DNA of 64,000 bases from JAGQPD01 sp020426865 (lineage in GTDB: Bacteria > Planctomycetota > Planctomycetia > Pirellulales > Pirellulaceae). The notes beneath the pieces were generated by a model. That model was given only the letters and a program-made list of their open reading frames with translations, did no database searches and was not told the DNA's origin. A program made the position numbers and the translations under genes. Shown piece by piece: positions 43,192-51,619 of the stretch (the stretch's first letter is position 1; every line of letters begins with the position of its first letter). The stretch spans positions 1 to 64,000 of the forward strand of contig JAWKTN010000004.1 of NCBI GenBank assembly GCA_041399065.1, given 5' to 3'.

Positions 43192-43809
43192 GTGGAACCA
43201 GATCGATTGCACGAAGAGGAACAATGGGTGCGCCGTTTGCGATCGGATGGGGCGGAGCGTGACGGCGCGATTGCCGAGTTACGGGATGTGCTCGTAAGAG
43301 GTCTCCATCGATCGCTTGGCCAGGAATACGGCGGTTACGCGCTCGTCGAAGATGTGGCTCAGGAGGCCCTGCTGAAGATCCTGAAATCGCTTGATACTTT
43401 TGCTGGGCGGAGTCGGTTTACCACGTGGGCGATGGCAATTGCGACGAGGATTGGGATCAGCGAGTTGCGGCGTCGCCGTTACAAGGACATATCGTTGGAT
43501 GTGGTCACGGCGGGTGGTGGATTGCCGCTGGAGGCGACGGCGGATCCATCGAAGTCGGTGGAAACGAAAACGGAATTGCATTCGATATTGGGGACGTTGC
43601 AGCAGTTGATTAATGAATCGCTCACGGACCGACAGCGGATTGCCATGCGAGGCGTGTTGGAGGGCTTGCCGGTGGAAGAGATCGCACGAAAGACTGGCAG
43701 CAACCGCAATGCGGTCTACAAACTTGTTCACGATGCCCGGGAAAAATTGAAACAGGGGTTTGCCCGAGCCGGAATTTCAGCCGATGATATTCAATCGGTA
43801 TTGTCTTAG
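43192..43809 (+). CDS. ECF-type RNA polymerase sigma factor
   Basis: From GTG 43192 the 205-aa protein has the σ2 region (EDVAQEALLKILKSLDTFAG, FTTWAMAIATRIGISELRRR, where core binding and -10 melting occur). A linker and a σ4 helix-turn-helix follow (LTDRQRIAMRGVLEGLPVEE, IARKTGSNRNAVYKLVHDAR). The small zinc-ligand protein 12 bp downstream is its probable anti-sigma partner. The promoters it serves cannot be read from the window. The adjacent thioredoxin gene hints at redox control, but only as conjecture. Confidence 0.93.
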   Translation: MEPDRLHEEEQWVRRLRSDGAERDGAIAELRDVLVRGLHRSLGQEYGGYALVEDVAQEALLKILKSLDTFAGRSRFTTWAMAIATRIGISELRRRRYKDISLDVVTAGGGLPLEATADPSKSVETKTELHSILGTLQQLINESLTDRQRIAMRGVLEGLPVEEIARKTGSNRNAVYKLVHDAREKLKQGFARAGISADDIQSVLS

Positions 43810-43820
43810 GGAGGCCGCCC

Positions 43821-44066
43821 ATGTCATTATCACGTGAACAAATCTCCGATCTGTTGAAGATGATTTCGACCAGTGAGTCGGACGCTGCCGATTGTGGCTG
43901 CTGTTTCGATCAAATTGCCGAATTTGCCGATGCCCAGTTGGCGGGGCAGCCGCTCGACGATGCGATGCGAATTGTGCAACGGCATCTCGAGCAGTGTTGT
44001 TGCTGCAAATTCGAATACCAGGCGCTGCTCGACGGCTTGCGAGCGATCGAGGACGACCGTTTGTAG
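43821..44066 (+). CDS. Zinc-binding anti-sigma factor domain protein
   Basis: This 81-aa protein contains CGCCFDQIAEFADAQLAG and RHLEQCCCCKFEYQALLDGL. The HxxxCxxC ligand set (H-L-E-Q-C-C-C-C) and preceding Cys match the ZAS zinc-binding anti-sigma fold. There is no membrane helix, so it would act in the cytoplasm, as ChrR/RsrA types do. GGGAGG sits ahead of its start, and it lies 12 bp after the sigma gene. Extra Cys residues could make it redox-sensitive. Confidence 0.85.
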   Translation: MSLSREQISDLLKMISTSESDAADCGCCFDQIAEFADAQLAGQPLDDAMRIVQRHLEQCCCCKFEYQALLDGLRAIEDDRL

Positions 44067-44374
44067 TGATTTTCGGCCGGCGCGTATGTTGACGATGCTC
44101 ATCATGTGGCGAATCCGCCACACTCTGGCGGCGAACCAACACGTATTAGCATCGTAGCCATAAAATTGTCTGTGCGGCGATTTGCTTTCGCCCTGTTTTC
44201 GAACTAGGTTTCTAGTGCCGAGAACTATTCATCGTTTCTTGGCAATGTATGCGTTCGTATCGGTGCTACGGTTGACTTGACCAAGCACGTTCGTGCCGGG
44301 CGAAAGAGTGCCCCAAGTATCCGCTGCGTCGACAAACTAGCGACCTGTCTCATTCTCTTAGTGGAGGATTTTCC
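44067..44374. other. Intergenic region ahead of the TadG-like gene
   Basis: 308 bp without a believable gene. It should hold the promoter of the TadG-like gene. The ribosome-binding site GTGGAGGA (44361-44368) is clear. Small dyads are present, for example GCACGTTCGTGC near 44286, but no certain -35/-10 pair was found. Confidence 0.4.
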
Positions 44375-46081
44375 ATGTCCGCGTCACACGTTGGCAAATT
44401 GAATGCACGGCGCAAAAGGCCGGCCCCTGACAAGCGTAAGGGTGCGATCATTATTCTTACCGCCATCCTCATGGTGTGTCTGATGGCCATGCTTGCCATG
44501 TCGATCGACGTGGGCTACATGGTCACTGTCCAGTCCGAACTCGACCGTGCCGTCGATGCTGGTGCTCTGGCCGGCGCGGCGACACTGGGTGATGGTACCA
44601 GTTCGGCCAGCACGGAAGCTCGCGAGTTCATCCAGTCCAACCGGGTTGGTGGTGGCACGCTGGAAGATGACGATATCACCGTCGAACCGGGTACCTGGAA
44701 CACGGAAACGCGGACCTTCACTCCCACGAGTGTTATGCCATCGGCGTTGCGAGTTACCGGGCGTGCGACCGAGCAACCCTACTTCTTCGCTCGCGTCTTA
44801 GGACGTGATACATTCAGCTTGGAAGCCCAAGCGATCGCGATGTATCAACCTCGTGACATCATGTTGGTTCTCGACTATTCGGCGTCCATGAACGACGATA
44901 GCGAATTCCGTAACATCAGTGCCATGGGCCGCGATGCGGTCGAAGCAAATCTGCTGCAAATCTACAACGAATTGGGAGCCCCCACCTACGGCAACATGCA
45001 ATTTGCTCCGAATTGGGCGACAATCGTCGGCGATCAACCGATGTCCGAAGCGCACAAGGCCCATATCGAGGCGGAATACCGCTATAATTCCGTTGTCGTT
45101 ACGTCCAACAAAGATATCTACAGCGTGCGATTGTATTTCAGCAGTGGTTCGCAGACCTTCTACTCGGTTGACAGTGGCGACGAACTGGCAGGCACCGGTT
45201 CTTATTCGGGACGGCAAATTCGCTACATTCGGGTCTACTCGGGTTACAACAGCAGTAATACAAGTTCGAGCAATCGGTATGTTGAGTATCTGTACTTCAA
45301 CACTAGCGACTTCGTAGAAGCCTTGGGACTGGATAACGTCAACTATCCCTACAACAGCGGCAGCTGGAGCGACTACGTGTCGTACTGCTCGTCCGGTAGT
45401 GAGCCAAACGACGATGACGCTGGCTATCGCTACAAGTTCGGCTACATGAACTGGATGAATTATCTGTTGGAACAGAAGCCGATGGCCAACCAAACCGCGG
45501 ACCTGTGGATGGTTAGCGAACAACCGCTGACCGCCGTCAAGGACGCTGTCACCGAATTCGTCGATTATCTCGATAACGTCGAATCGGGTGATCAACTTGG
45601 GTTAGTGATTTACACCGGTGAAGATGGATCGGCGACATTGGAGCACGGTCTTGGCAACGACTATGACCAAATCGCAACGACGACGGTACATCGCCAGGCC
45701 GGTCATTACCACACCAACACCAACATCGGAGCTGGCCTGCTTTATGCCCGCCAGGAGCTGGTCGCCAACGCTCGGCAAGGTGCCTATCGGATGGTGATTC
45801 TGATGACCGACGGCTTGGCGAATATGCCGAACTACAGCACATCGCAAGGCATTTCGTATGCCCGACAACAGAGCGACGAATTGGCGGCTTTGGGAATCCC
45901 CGTGGTCACGATCAGCTTGGGTAGTGGTGCCGATACGGATCTGATGCAGGAATTCGCCGACGACACCGGCGGTATCCATTTTAATATCCCCGGTGGCCAA
46001 TCGGTTGCCGACTACCAAGAAGACTTGCTGGACGTGTTCCATCGCATCGCCGAAGACCGTCCGTTGAAGCTGGTTCAATAG
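44375..46081 (+). CDS. TadG-like pilus/secretion protein with von Willebrand A domain
   Basis: This 568-aa protein has a basic N-terminus, then a TadE/TadG-type helix (KGAIIILTAILMVCLMAMLA, DVGYMVTVQSELDRAVDAGA) used for insertion by Flp/Tad pili. Next comes a vWA domain with MIDAS motif DYSAS at 167-171 and later parts GAGLLYARQELV and VILMTDGLANMP. Between the MIDAS and the rest of the vWA lies a ~190-residue insertion rich in Tyr, Ser and Asn (YYFSSGSQTFYSV-like). The surface-exposed vWA probably binds metal and a partner. No tadA/B/C genes follow. Confidence 0.85.
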   Translation: MSASHVGKLNARRKRPAPDKRKGAIIILTAILMVCLMAMLAMSIDVGYMVTVQSELDRAVDAGALAGAATLGDGTSSASTEAREFIQSNRVGGGTLEDDDITVEPGTWNTETRTFTPTSVMPSALRVTGRATEQPYFFARVLGRDTFSLEAQAIAMYQPRDIMLVLDYSASMNDDSEFRNISAMGRDAVEANLLQIYNELGAPTYGNMQFAPNWATIVGDQPMSEAHKAHIEAEYRYNSVVVTSNKDIYSVRLYFSSGSQTFYSVDSGDELAGTGSYSGRQIRYIRVYSGYNSSNTSSSNRYVEYLYFNTSDFVEALGLDNVNYPYNSGSWSDYVSYCSSGSEPNDDDAGYRYKFGYMNWMNYLLEQKPMANQTADLWMVSEQPLTAVKDAVTEFVDYLDNVESGDQLGLVIYTGEDGSATLEHGLGNDYDQIATTTVHRQAGHYHTNTNIGAGLLYARQELVANARQGAYRMVILMTDGLANMPNYSTSQGISYARQQSDELAALGIPVVTISLGSGADTDLMQEFADDTGGIHFNIPGGQSVADYQEDLLDVFHRIAEDRPLKLVQ

Positions 46082-46116
46082 TCCGTTTCGTTCTCTATTC
46101 CTTCTCCATCCCGCTG

Positions 46117-46151
46117 CCACGGTCCATCGCAAGATGGGCCGTGGTTTTTTT
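46117..46151 (+). terminator. Strong rho-independent terminator
   Basis: CCACGGTCCATC pairs with GATGGGCCGTGG around GCAA, with one T-G pair, followed by seven T. It ends the TadG-like transcript. Confidence 0.92.
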
Positions 46152-46447
46152 GTTGCTGGACCGTAGCTCTACCATAGCGTGACTCTCTGAGTCGAGTTCA
46201 ATCGGTATTTGACACAGGGGCGGTGGGGATGGGAACCGATCGCAGAGTCGCACCATGAGGCACAATCGGTACATTTGCTTCCGAGTGCCAGACCAACTGT
46301 TACAACCCTGCTATCGGGCTACGAACAGCAAGGCAATCGTTGGGAAATCTCGTCAGATGAGGTAAGCTGTGGTATAAGAAACGAGCGGTCATCGTACGCC
46401 GCCAAGGATTCCGTTCGGCTCGATTTACCCGTACTACGGCATTTCTA
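46152..46447. other. Intergenic region ahead of the ABC exporter operon
   Basis: About 296 bp without a gene. It should carry the promoter of the three-gene operon that starts at 46448. A TATAAG at 46373-46378 could be a -10, but the matching -35 is poor. Confidence 0.4.
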
Positions 46448-47224
46448 ATGATCCACGTCCGAGAGCTCACCAAATCGTACGCGGATTTGCGACGCGGACA
46501 GTTCGTCGCGTTGGCAGGTGTCAGCTTCGACGCTCGGCCCGGGGAGATCTTCGGTATCCTGGGTCCGAATGGAGCGGGAAAGACGACCCTACTGCGGATC
46601 CTCAGCACGGTCTTGCGTCCCAGTGGCGGGACCGCCACGATCAATGGCTATGATGTCGTTACGCAACCATCGCCTGTCCGCCGGCAGCTCGGCTTTGTGT
46701 CGACCAATACGGCCGTCTACGACCGAATGACCGCCAAAGAGATGGTGGAGTACTTTGGGAGGCTCTACGGGATCGAGGAAGACACGGTGCAAATGCGGAT
46801 CGACCAGATCTTCAAGCATCTCGACATGAACGATATCCGCGATCGACTGGGATCGAAGATGTCCACCGGGATGAAGCAAAAGGTCTCCATTGCTCGGGCC
46901 CTGATCCATGACCCTCCCGTTTTGATCTTTGACGAGGCGACCGTCGGGCTGGATGTCCTCGTGGCACGTGCTTTGCTCGAGATCATCGACAACTTGCGTG
47001 ACCATGGGAAATGCATTTTGTTTTCCACCCATATCATGCGCGAAGCCGAAAGGCTTTGCGATCGCATTGCGATCATGCACCGCGGCACTTTCCTGGCCGA
47101 AGGTACCAAGGACGAATTGCTACAACAAGCAGGAGAAGAGGATTTGGAAGAACTCTTCTTTCAGCTAATATCGAATCACAATCAGAAGCTTGCCAGCGAA
47201 CAAGCAGCGGTGACGGCAACTTGA
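46448..47224 (+). CDS. ABC transporter ATP-binding protein, NatA-type
   Basis: This 258-aa protein has Walker A GPNGAGKTTLLR, a Q-loop in RRQLGFVSTNTAVYDRMTAK, signature MSTGMKQKVSIARAL, Walker B VLIFDEATVGLDVLV and the H-loop LFSTHIMREAERL. FDEATVGLD replaces the usual LDEPTxGLD. It is close to NatA subunits that drive Na+ or drug export with a NatB permease, and the permease gene follows 65 bp on. The 3' end lies in a short direct-repeat tract. Confidence 0.93.
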   Translation: MIHVRELTKSYADLRRGQFVALAGVSFDARPGEIFGILGPNGAGKTTLLRILSTVLRPSGGTATINGYDVVTQPSPVRRQLGFVSTNTAVYDRMTAKEMVEYFGRLYGIEEDTVQMRIDQIFKHLDMNDIRDRLGSKMSTGMKQKVSIARALIHDPPVLIFDEATVGLDVLVARALLEIIDNLRDHGKCILFSTHIMREAERLCDRIAIMHRGTFLAEGTKDELLQQAGEEDLEELFFQLISNHNQKLASEQAAVTAT

Positions 47225-47252
47225 CGGCAACTTGACGGCGACTTGACACGGC
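47210..47252 (+). repeat. 11-bp direct repeats at the end of the ABC ATPase gene
   Basis: (G/T)TGACGGCAAC is present about three and a half times in a row. The first copies encode the C-terminus and the second contains the stop codon (47222-47224), so repeat number affects only the last residues. Confidence 0.85.
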
Positions 47253-47288
47253 ACGCGAGACTTTGCACTGAAACGAGAGAAGACCACC

Positions 47289-49565
47289 TTGAATTGGGCG
47301 AACGTCAAACTGATCTTCATTCGCGAGCTTCGTGACCAGCTTCGCGATCGGCGAACGTTGTTCATGATCGCCGTGCTGCCGCTGCTGCTGTACCCGCTGA
47401 TCGGCATGAGTTTCGTACAAGTTGCCCAGTTCCTCAAGCAGAACAAGTCTCGGATTCTTGTGCTGCAGTCCGACTCGCTGCCAGATACTCCTCCCTTCCT
47501 GCTCGACGGTCGCTTCGCAGATGATGACGCGGGGGAATCGAGTGCCCTCGAGCTGACCATTGAGGATCTCGGCCGTGACGGTGTGCCTGACGATGCGCCT
47601 GACGATGCGCCTGACGATGCGCCTGACAAGTTCGTCGATGTATCGCAATATGCGACCGATCAGTTGGACAATGGCAATTTCGATGCGGTGCTTTACTTTC
47701 CGCCCGGATTTCGTGAAGCGCTACTCGATTTTCGGCAGTCCGTCAAGCGAAGCAGCAACAGTGGGGACGAGGTTGCACCGACCACACCTGTCCCTGAACC
47801 ATTGGTGTATTATAACGCTGCGAAAGACAAATCGCGAATCGCACACGATCGTGGTGCTGCGGCGATCAGGAATTGGCGCCGCGCCTTTGTTGATGAGATG
47901 TTGCAAGAGAATCACGTTTCCTCGCGCGTCACCACGCCATTCGAGATCGAGCCAACCGACGTTGCTCAACCCTCGTTACGCCGTGCGGCCATCTGGTCAA
48001 AGGTGTTGCCATTTGTCGTCCTGATCTGGGCCTTGACCGGTGCATTCTACCCGGCTATCGACTTGTGTGCCGGCGAAAAGGAACGTGGGACCCTCGAGAC
48101 TCTGCTCAGTAGTCCGGCCGAACGAAGTGAAATCGTTTGGGGGAAATTGCTCACCATCATGATCTTCAGTATGGCGACGTCGGTGCTGAATCTTGTCAGT
48201 ATCTGCTTCACGGCGAGCGTTATTGTCCGCCAGTTTCAATCGCTGGGTCCGGACCCTTCGGCGTTCCCGTTGGGGCCGCCGCCCGTTGCCTCACTTGGCT
48301 GGCTGCTCGTGGCCTTGGTTCCCATTTCCGCTCTGTTCAGCGCCATTGCCTTGGCGTTGGCCACGATGGCGCGGAGCACGAAAGAGGGACAGTATTATTT
48401 GATGCCGCTGATGATGATCACTATGCCGCTGATGATGTTGCCAATGTTGCCATCATCGCAACTGGACTTGGGAAGCAGTCTGATCCCCGTCAGCGGCATG
48501 ATGCTGCTGCTTCGGCACCTGATCGAAGGAGAATATCACCAAGCGGCCTTGTTCGTTGTTCCCGTCGCGGTCGTGACTGCCGCATGCTGCTGGCTCGCCG
48601 TCCGTTGGGCGGTGGACCAATTCAATAACGAATCCGTTCTGTTCCGCGAAAGTGAACGTTTTGATCTGGGGCTGTGGCTCGTAAGTCTCATGCGGGATCG
48701 CTTGCCAACTCCAACCCCCGCCGAAGCCGTCATGTGCGGGATCCTGTTACTATTGATCAAGTTCTTCGCCGGCATGCTCATCCCCATGCCGGATACCTGG
48801 TCCGGCTTTGCGACCGTCACAACCATAACGCTCGTGGCGATGATCGCCACCCCCGTGCTGCTGATGGCGATTATGTTGACCAGCAACCCGCGGATGACCC
48901 TGCAGCTAAACCGGGCCCCGCGATGGTCCGTGCTCGCGGCCCTCGCGTTGGGCCTCTGTCTGCATCCGCTGTCGCTGGCGCTGAGCCAATTGGTGACCGA
49001 ATTATATCCGATCAATATGAAGTCGCTGGACGGCATCCAGCGGATTATCGAATCGTCCCCTAGCCCACTTTATACGCTGCTGCTGCTTGCCTTGTTGCCT
49101 GCCGTCTGCGAAGAACTTGCCTTTCGCGGGTTTATCCTTTCCGGGTTGCGACATCTAGGTAGCCGCTGGCGGGCCATTCTGATTGCAAGCGTGTTTTTTG
49201 GACTGTCGCATAGTGTCATACAGCAGTCGGTGCTGGCCGGAATTTTCGGCATGGTGCTCGGCTACATCGCCGTCCAAACACGCAGCATCTTTCCCTGCAT
49301 TGCCTTTCATTGCGTGCACAACGCGCTGGGGATATCACGCAGCCTCTACCTGGACACGTGGCTCAGCGAACATAGCCAATGGGATTGGCTCTTTAAGTCC
49401 AATATCGACCCATCCGTCTATCCATTGCCGATAACCGTGATGGCAGGATTACTGGCCATAATCATTCTCTGGTGGTTCCGCGCGCTGCCGTTCCAACCGT
49501 CCGCTGAGGAGCGGCTCCATGAAGCGTTGGAACACCAACCGGCACAATTCATTGCCCGCTCATGA
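47289..49565 (+). CDS. NatB-type ABC permease fused to a CPBP intramembrane protease
   Basis: This 758-aa protein starts at TTG 47289. The ABC-2/NatB permease part (residues ~1-480) has a first helix near 26-45, a large extracytoplasmic loop to ~230, then FYPAIDLCAGEKERGTLETL, the typical NatB motif, and five more helices. The C-terminal part (~500-750) is a CPBP/CAAX-like protease with LPAVCEELAFRGFIL (EExxxR), FFGLSHSVIQ (FxxxH) and CIAFHCVHNALG (HxxxN). Such enzymes cut in or near membranes. Export and proteolysis in one chain suggest peptide or bacteriocin-like substrates. Coupled by ATGA to the amidohydrolase downstream. Confidence 0.92.
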   Translation: MNWANVKLIFIRELRDQLRDRRTLFMIAVLPLLLYPLIGMSFVQVAQFLKQNKSRILVLQSDSLPDTPPFLLDGRFADDDAGESSALELTIEDLGRDGVPDDAPDDAPDDAPDKFVDVSQYATDQLDNGNFDAVLYFPPGFREALLDFRQSVKRSSNSGDEVAPTTPVPEPLVYYNAAKDKSRIAHDRGAAAIRNWRRAFVDEMLQENHVSSRVTTPFEIEPTDVAQPSLRRAAIWSKVLPFVVLIWALTGAFYPAIDLCAGEKERGTLETLLSSPAERSEIVWGKLLTIMIFSMATSVLNLVSICFTASVIVRQFQSLGPDPSAFPLGPPPVASLGWLLVALVPISALFSAIALALATMARSTKEGQYYLMPLMMITMPLMMLPMLPSSQLDLGSSLIPVSGMMLLLRHLIEGEYHQAALFVVPVAVVTAACCWLAVRWAVDQFNNESVLFRESERFDLGLWLVSLMRDRLPTPTPAEAVMCGILLLLIKFFAGMLIPMPDTWSGFATVTTITLVAMIATPVLLMAIMLTSNPRMTLQLNRAPRWSVLAALALGLCLHPLSLALSQLVTELYPINMKSLDGIQRIIESSPSPLYTLLLLALLPAVCEELAFRGFILSGLRHLGSRWRAILIASVFFGLSHSVIQQSVLAGIFGMVLGYIAVQTRSIFPCIAFHCVHNALGISRSLYLDTWLSEHSQWDWLFKSNIDPSVYPLPITVMAGLLAIIILWWFRALPFQPSAEERLHEALEHQPAQFIARS
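47582..47626 (+). repeat. 12-bp tandem repeat inside the permease gene
   Basis: GCGCCTGACGAT is repeated about 3.7 times and encodes DAPD repeats (PDDAPDDAPDDAPD) in the large extracytoplasmic loop. The unit keeps the reading frame whatever the copy number. Confidence 0.9.
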
Positions 49566-50860
49566 TTGACGACAGGCCACTGGCTCTGCACGCGCGCTAT
49601 GTTTTTCCCGTCTCCTCGCGACCGATTAACGACGCTTACGTCGTCGTGCATCACGGCCGTGTCCAGCAAATTGCCCAACATCCAGACCAGTTGGACCCGT
49701 CCTGCCAAGTTCAAGAACTGGGCAATGTTGCATTGTTGCCCGGGTTGATCAACGCCCATACTCATCTGCAGTTCAGCCAACTCACGATGCCATTGCCCCA
49801 TCGCGGCAGTAGCTTTGCCAGTTGGATCCGCTCGGTCATCGACTATCGGCGTCGACAAGATCAAACCTCGCCCGGATGGATCGAAGAGGCCGTGGCCCAG
49901 GGAGCCACCGAAGCCTTCACGGCGGGGACTGTCGGTATGTGCGAGATCATGTCCGTCCCACCTCACGATTGGCCCGCCATCCAACGCAACCTGGAACGCC
50001 TGGCAAGTTTTTCGCAACGGTATATTGCCTGCCTGGAATTGATCGGCAACGAACTCGACCGCGTCAACCAGGCAATTGAAAACACTCGACATGCATTCAC
50101 GCTCTTTCATGCGATGCGGAAGACCTGCCCGCAACAATATCGTTGTCAAATGGCAATCAGCCCTCACGCTCCCTATTCGACGACGCCCGACCTCGTGCGG
50201 CAGTGCGTTCAGTTGGCCAATAACAACCATTGCCTACTTGCGATGCACTTGGCCGAATCATCGGAGGAGATGCAATTGCTTGAGCAGCATGACGGTCCAT
50301 TGGTCGAACTGCTGCGAGAATTAGGGTTCTGGAACCCCACGTCGATACCCAAAGGGACGCGTCCGCTGGACTACTTGCGGCTGCTAGCGCAGGCTCCCCG
50401 TTCGCTTGTTGTCCATGGAAATTGCCTCTCGGATGACGAACTGTCGTTTGTGGCTCACCATGCCGACCGGATGTCGTTGGTCCATTGTCCACGCACGCAT
50501 GAATATTTTGGGCGGCCAACGTTTCCACTAGCAGAGATCATGGCGCGGGGGATCCGTGTTGTGGTGGGGACGGACTCGCGGGCATCGAATCCGGATCTAT
50601 CGATTTGGAACGAGATCAGGACGCTCGCGGGAATTTGGCGGAAGCGGATTCCGCCGGAAAAAATTTTGGGGATGGGGACGAATGAAGCTGCCCAGGCGTT
50701 GGGGCTGAGCGGCTACGGCGAGATCGTCCCGGGTGCTCGCGCGAGCTTCGCCAAGGTACCCCTATCCGGCGAAGCTGCGCTCGAACCATACGAATTGCTC
50801 TGGTGTGGCGACCGAGCAGAACCGTTGGACTTCCCATTATCGCATGACATTATCCCATGA
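49562..50860 (+). CDS. Amidohydrolase, TRZ/ATZ/SAH-deaminase-like
   Basis: The 432-aa protein has the metal-dependent deaminase motifs: LPGLINAHTHLQFSQL (HxH), ISPHAPYSTTPDLVR (third His), LAMHLAESSEEMQLL (His/Glu), VVHGNCLSDDEL and VVVGTDSRASNPDLSIW (catalytic Asp). Family members deaminate S-adenosylhomocysteine, 5'-methylthioadenosine, guanine or triazines. The exact substrate is not readable, although the LAES motif fits the SAH/MTA-deaminase group. Its ATG overlaps the stop of the permease gene (ATGA), linking it to the exporter operon. Confidence 0.9.
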   Translation: MIDDRPLALHARYVFPVSSRPINDAYVVVHHGRVQQIAQHPDQLDPSCQVQELGNVALLPGLINAHTHLQFSQLTMPLPHRGSSFASWIRSVIDYRRRQDQTSPGWIEEAVAQGATEAFTAGTVGMCEIMSVPPHDWPAIQRNLERLASFSQRYIACLELIGNELDRVNQAIENTRHAFTLFHAMRKTCPQQYRCQMAISPHAPYSTTPDLVRQCVQLANNNHCLLAMHLAESSEEMQLLEQHDGPLVELLRELGFWNPTSIPKGTRPLDYLRLLAQAPRSLVVHGNCLSDDELSFVAHHADRMSLVHCPRTHEYFGRPTFPLAEIMARGIRVVVGTDSRASNPDLSIWNEIRTLAGIWRKRIPPEKILGMGTNEAAQALGLSGYGEIVPGARASFAKVPLSGEAALEPYELLWCGDRAEPLDFPLSHDIIP

Positions 50861-50875
50861 CATTATCCCATGACG
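50843..50875 (+). repeat. 14-bp direct repeat at the end of the amidohydrolase gene
   Basis: CATGACATTATCC(C) is present two and a half times. The gene stops inside the tract (50858-50860), so the extreme C-terminus (SHDIIP) is repeat-encoded. Confidence 0.8.
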
Positions 50876-50904
50876 CCCAGACACCCACGGGCTAGAAATG
50901 CTAG

Positions 50905-51117
50905 CTAGTCCGCTTGGTTGGCGATCGGGTTGGCGGACGCGGCATCCGTGGCTGCCTCACCATTGATCCGCGAGTAAATCTCGCCGCGGTGGACAGGGAC
51001 ATGCGTCGGGGCCTCGATCCCCAAACGAACGACATTACCCGCCATTCGCACCACCGTTACCTTGATGGAGTCGCCAATCATTACGGTTTCGTTGCTTTTC
51101 CGCGTGAGTACTAACAT
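50905..51117 (-). CDS. csrA: CsrA carbon storage regulator
   Basis: The 70-aa product starts MLVLTRKSNETVMIGDSIKV, the CsrA β1-β2 signature, followed by VRLGIEAPTHVPVHRGEIYS with the RNA-binding Arg of the second strand group. CsrA dimers bind GGA in mRNA leaders and change translation. The ribosome-binding site AAGGAGG lies seven bases upstream. The tail (DAASANPIANQAD) is longer than the E. coli protein. A single-gene unit with no fliW or flagellar neighbour. Confidence 0.95.
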   Translation of the reverse strand: MLVLTRKSNETVMIGDSIKVTVVRMAGNVVRLGIEAPTHVPVHRGEIYSRINGEAATDAASANPIANQAD

Positions 51118-51619
51118 CGTGCAACCTCCTTGCATTCTCGTCGCTTACTGTCAAACGACCTTTATCGAACAGCTTCTACAAAAACTACCTGTTTCCAACT
51201 GTGCCTTCCCATTGCTGGCGATGATGTGCTCAATTTATCACCAAGGTGAACACGCGTCAACAGCAAAAATCTTCGGGGAAAACCGCGTCTACCCACCGTC
51301 GCCTCCGTATTTCCTTCGCCTAACAGCATTCTTCCGCGGCTGGTGGAAAAGGCAATACTGCTAGCAGGCAACAGTACAATCCGCATAACCCGAACCTCCC
51401 GAGCCAGTTGACCACAGAAACGGCACGTTGCGCTGATTTCTGCCGATTCAAACGGTCGATACGAATCTACGGAACAAAGCGAATTGCCCGTGCGAAGTGC
51501 GGCAATTCCTTGCCCTTTTGGGCTCCCCGCAGATTGACCGGGGTGCGTTCCCATCCACCTGCCTATCCCACTCGTCTCCCGCCTCCTCGCCCGTCCCCTC
51601 TCGCGCAGAATTTACTGAT
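51118..51619. other. Region between csrA and the SppA-like gene, no gene recognised
   Basis: About 500 bp. Frames of 100-130 codons are open on both strands but have no domain, start site or coding bias that I trust. It should contain the csrA promoter, reading left, and that of the SppA-like gene, reading right. Confidence 0.45.

Noticed and set aside
51162..51554. 130-codon minus-strand frame between csrA and the SppA-like gene
   Set aside because: No ribosome-binding site, no domain, and mixed composition; it was left as intergenic.
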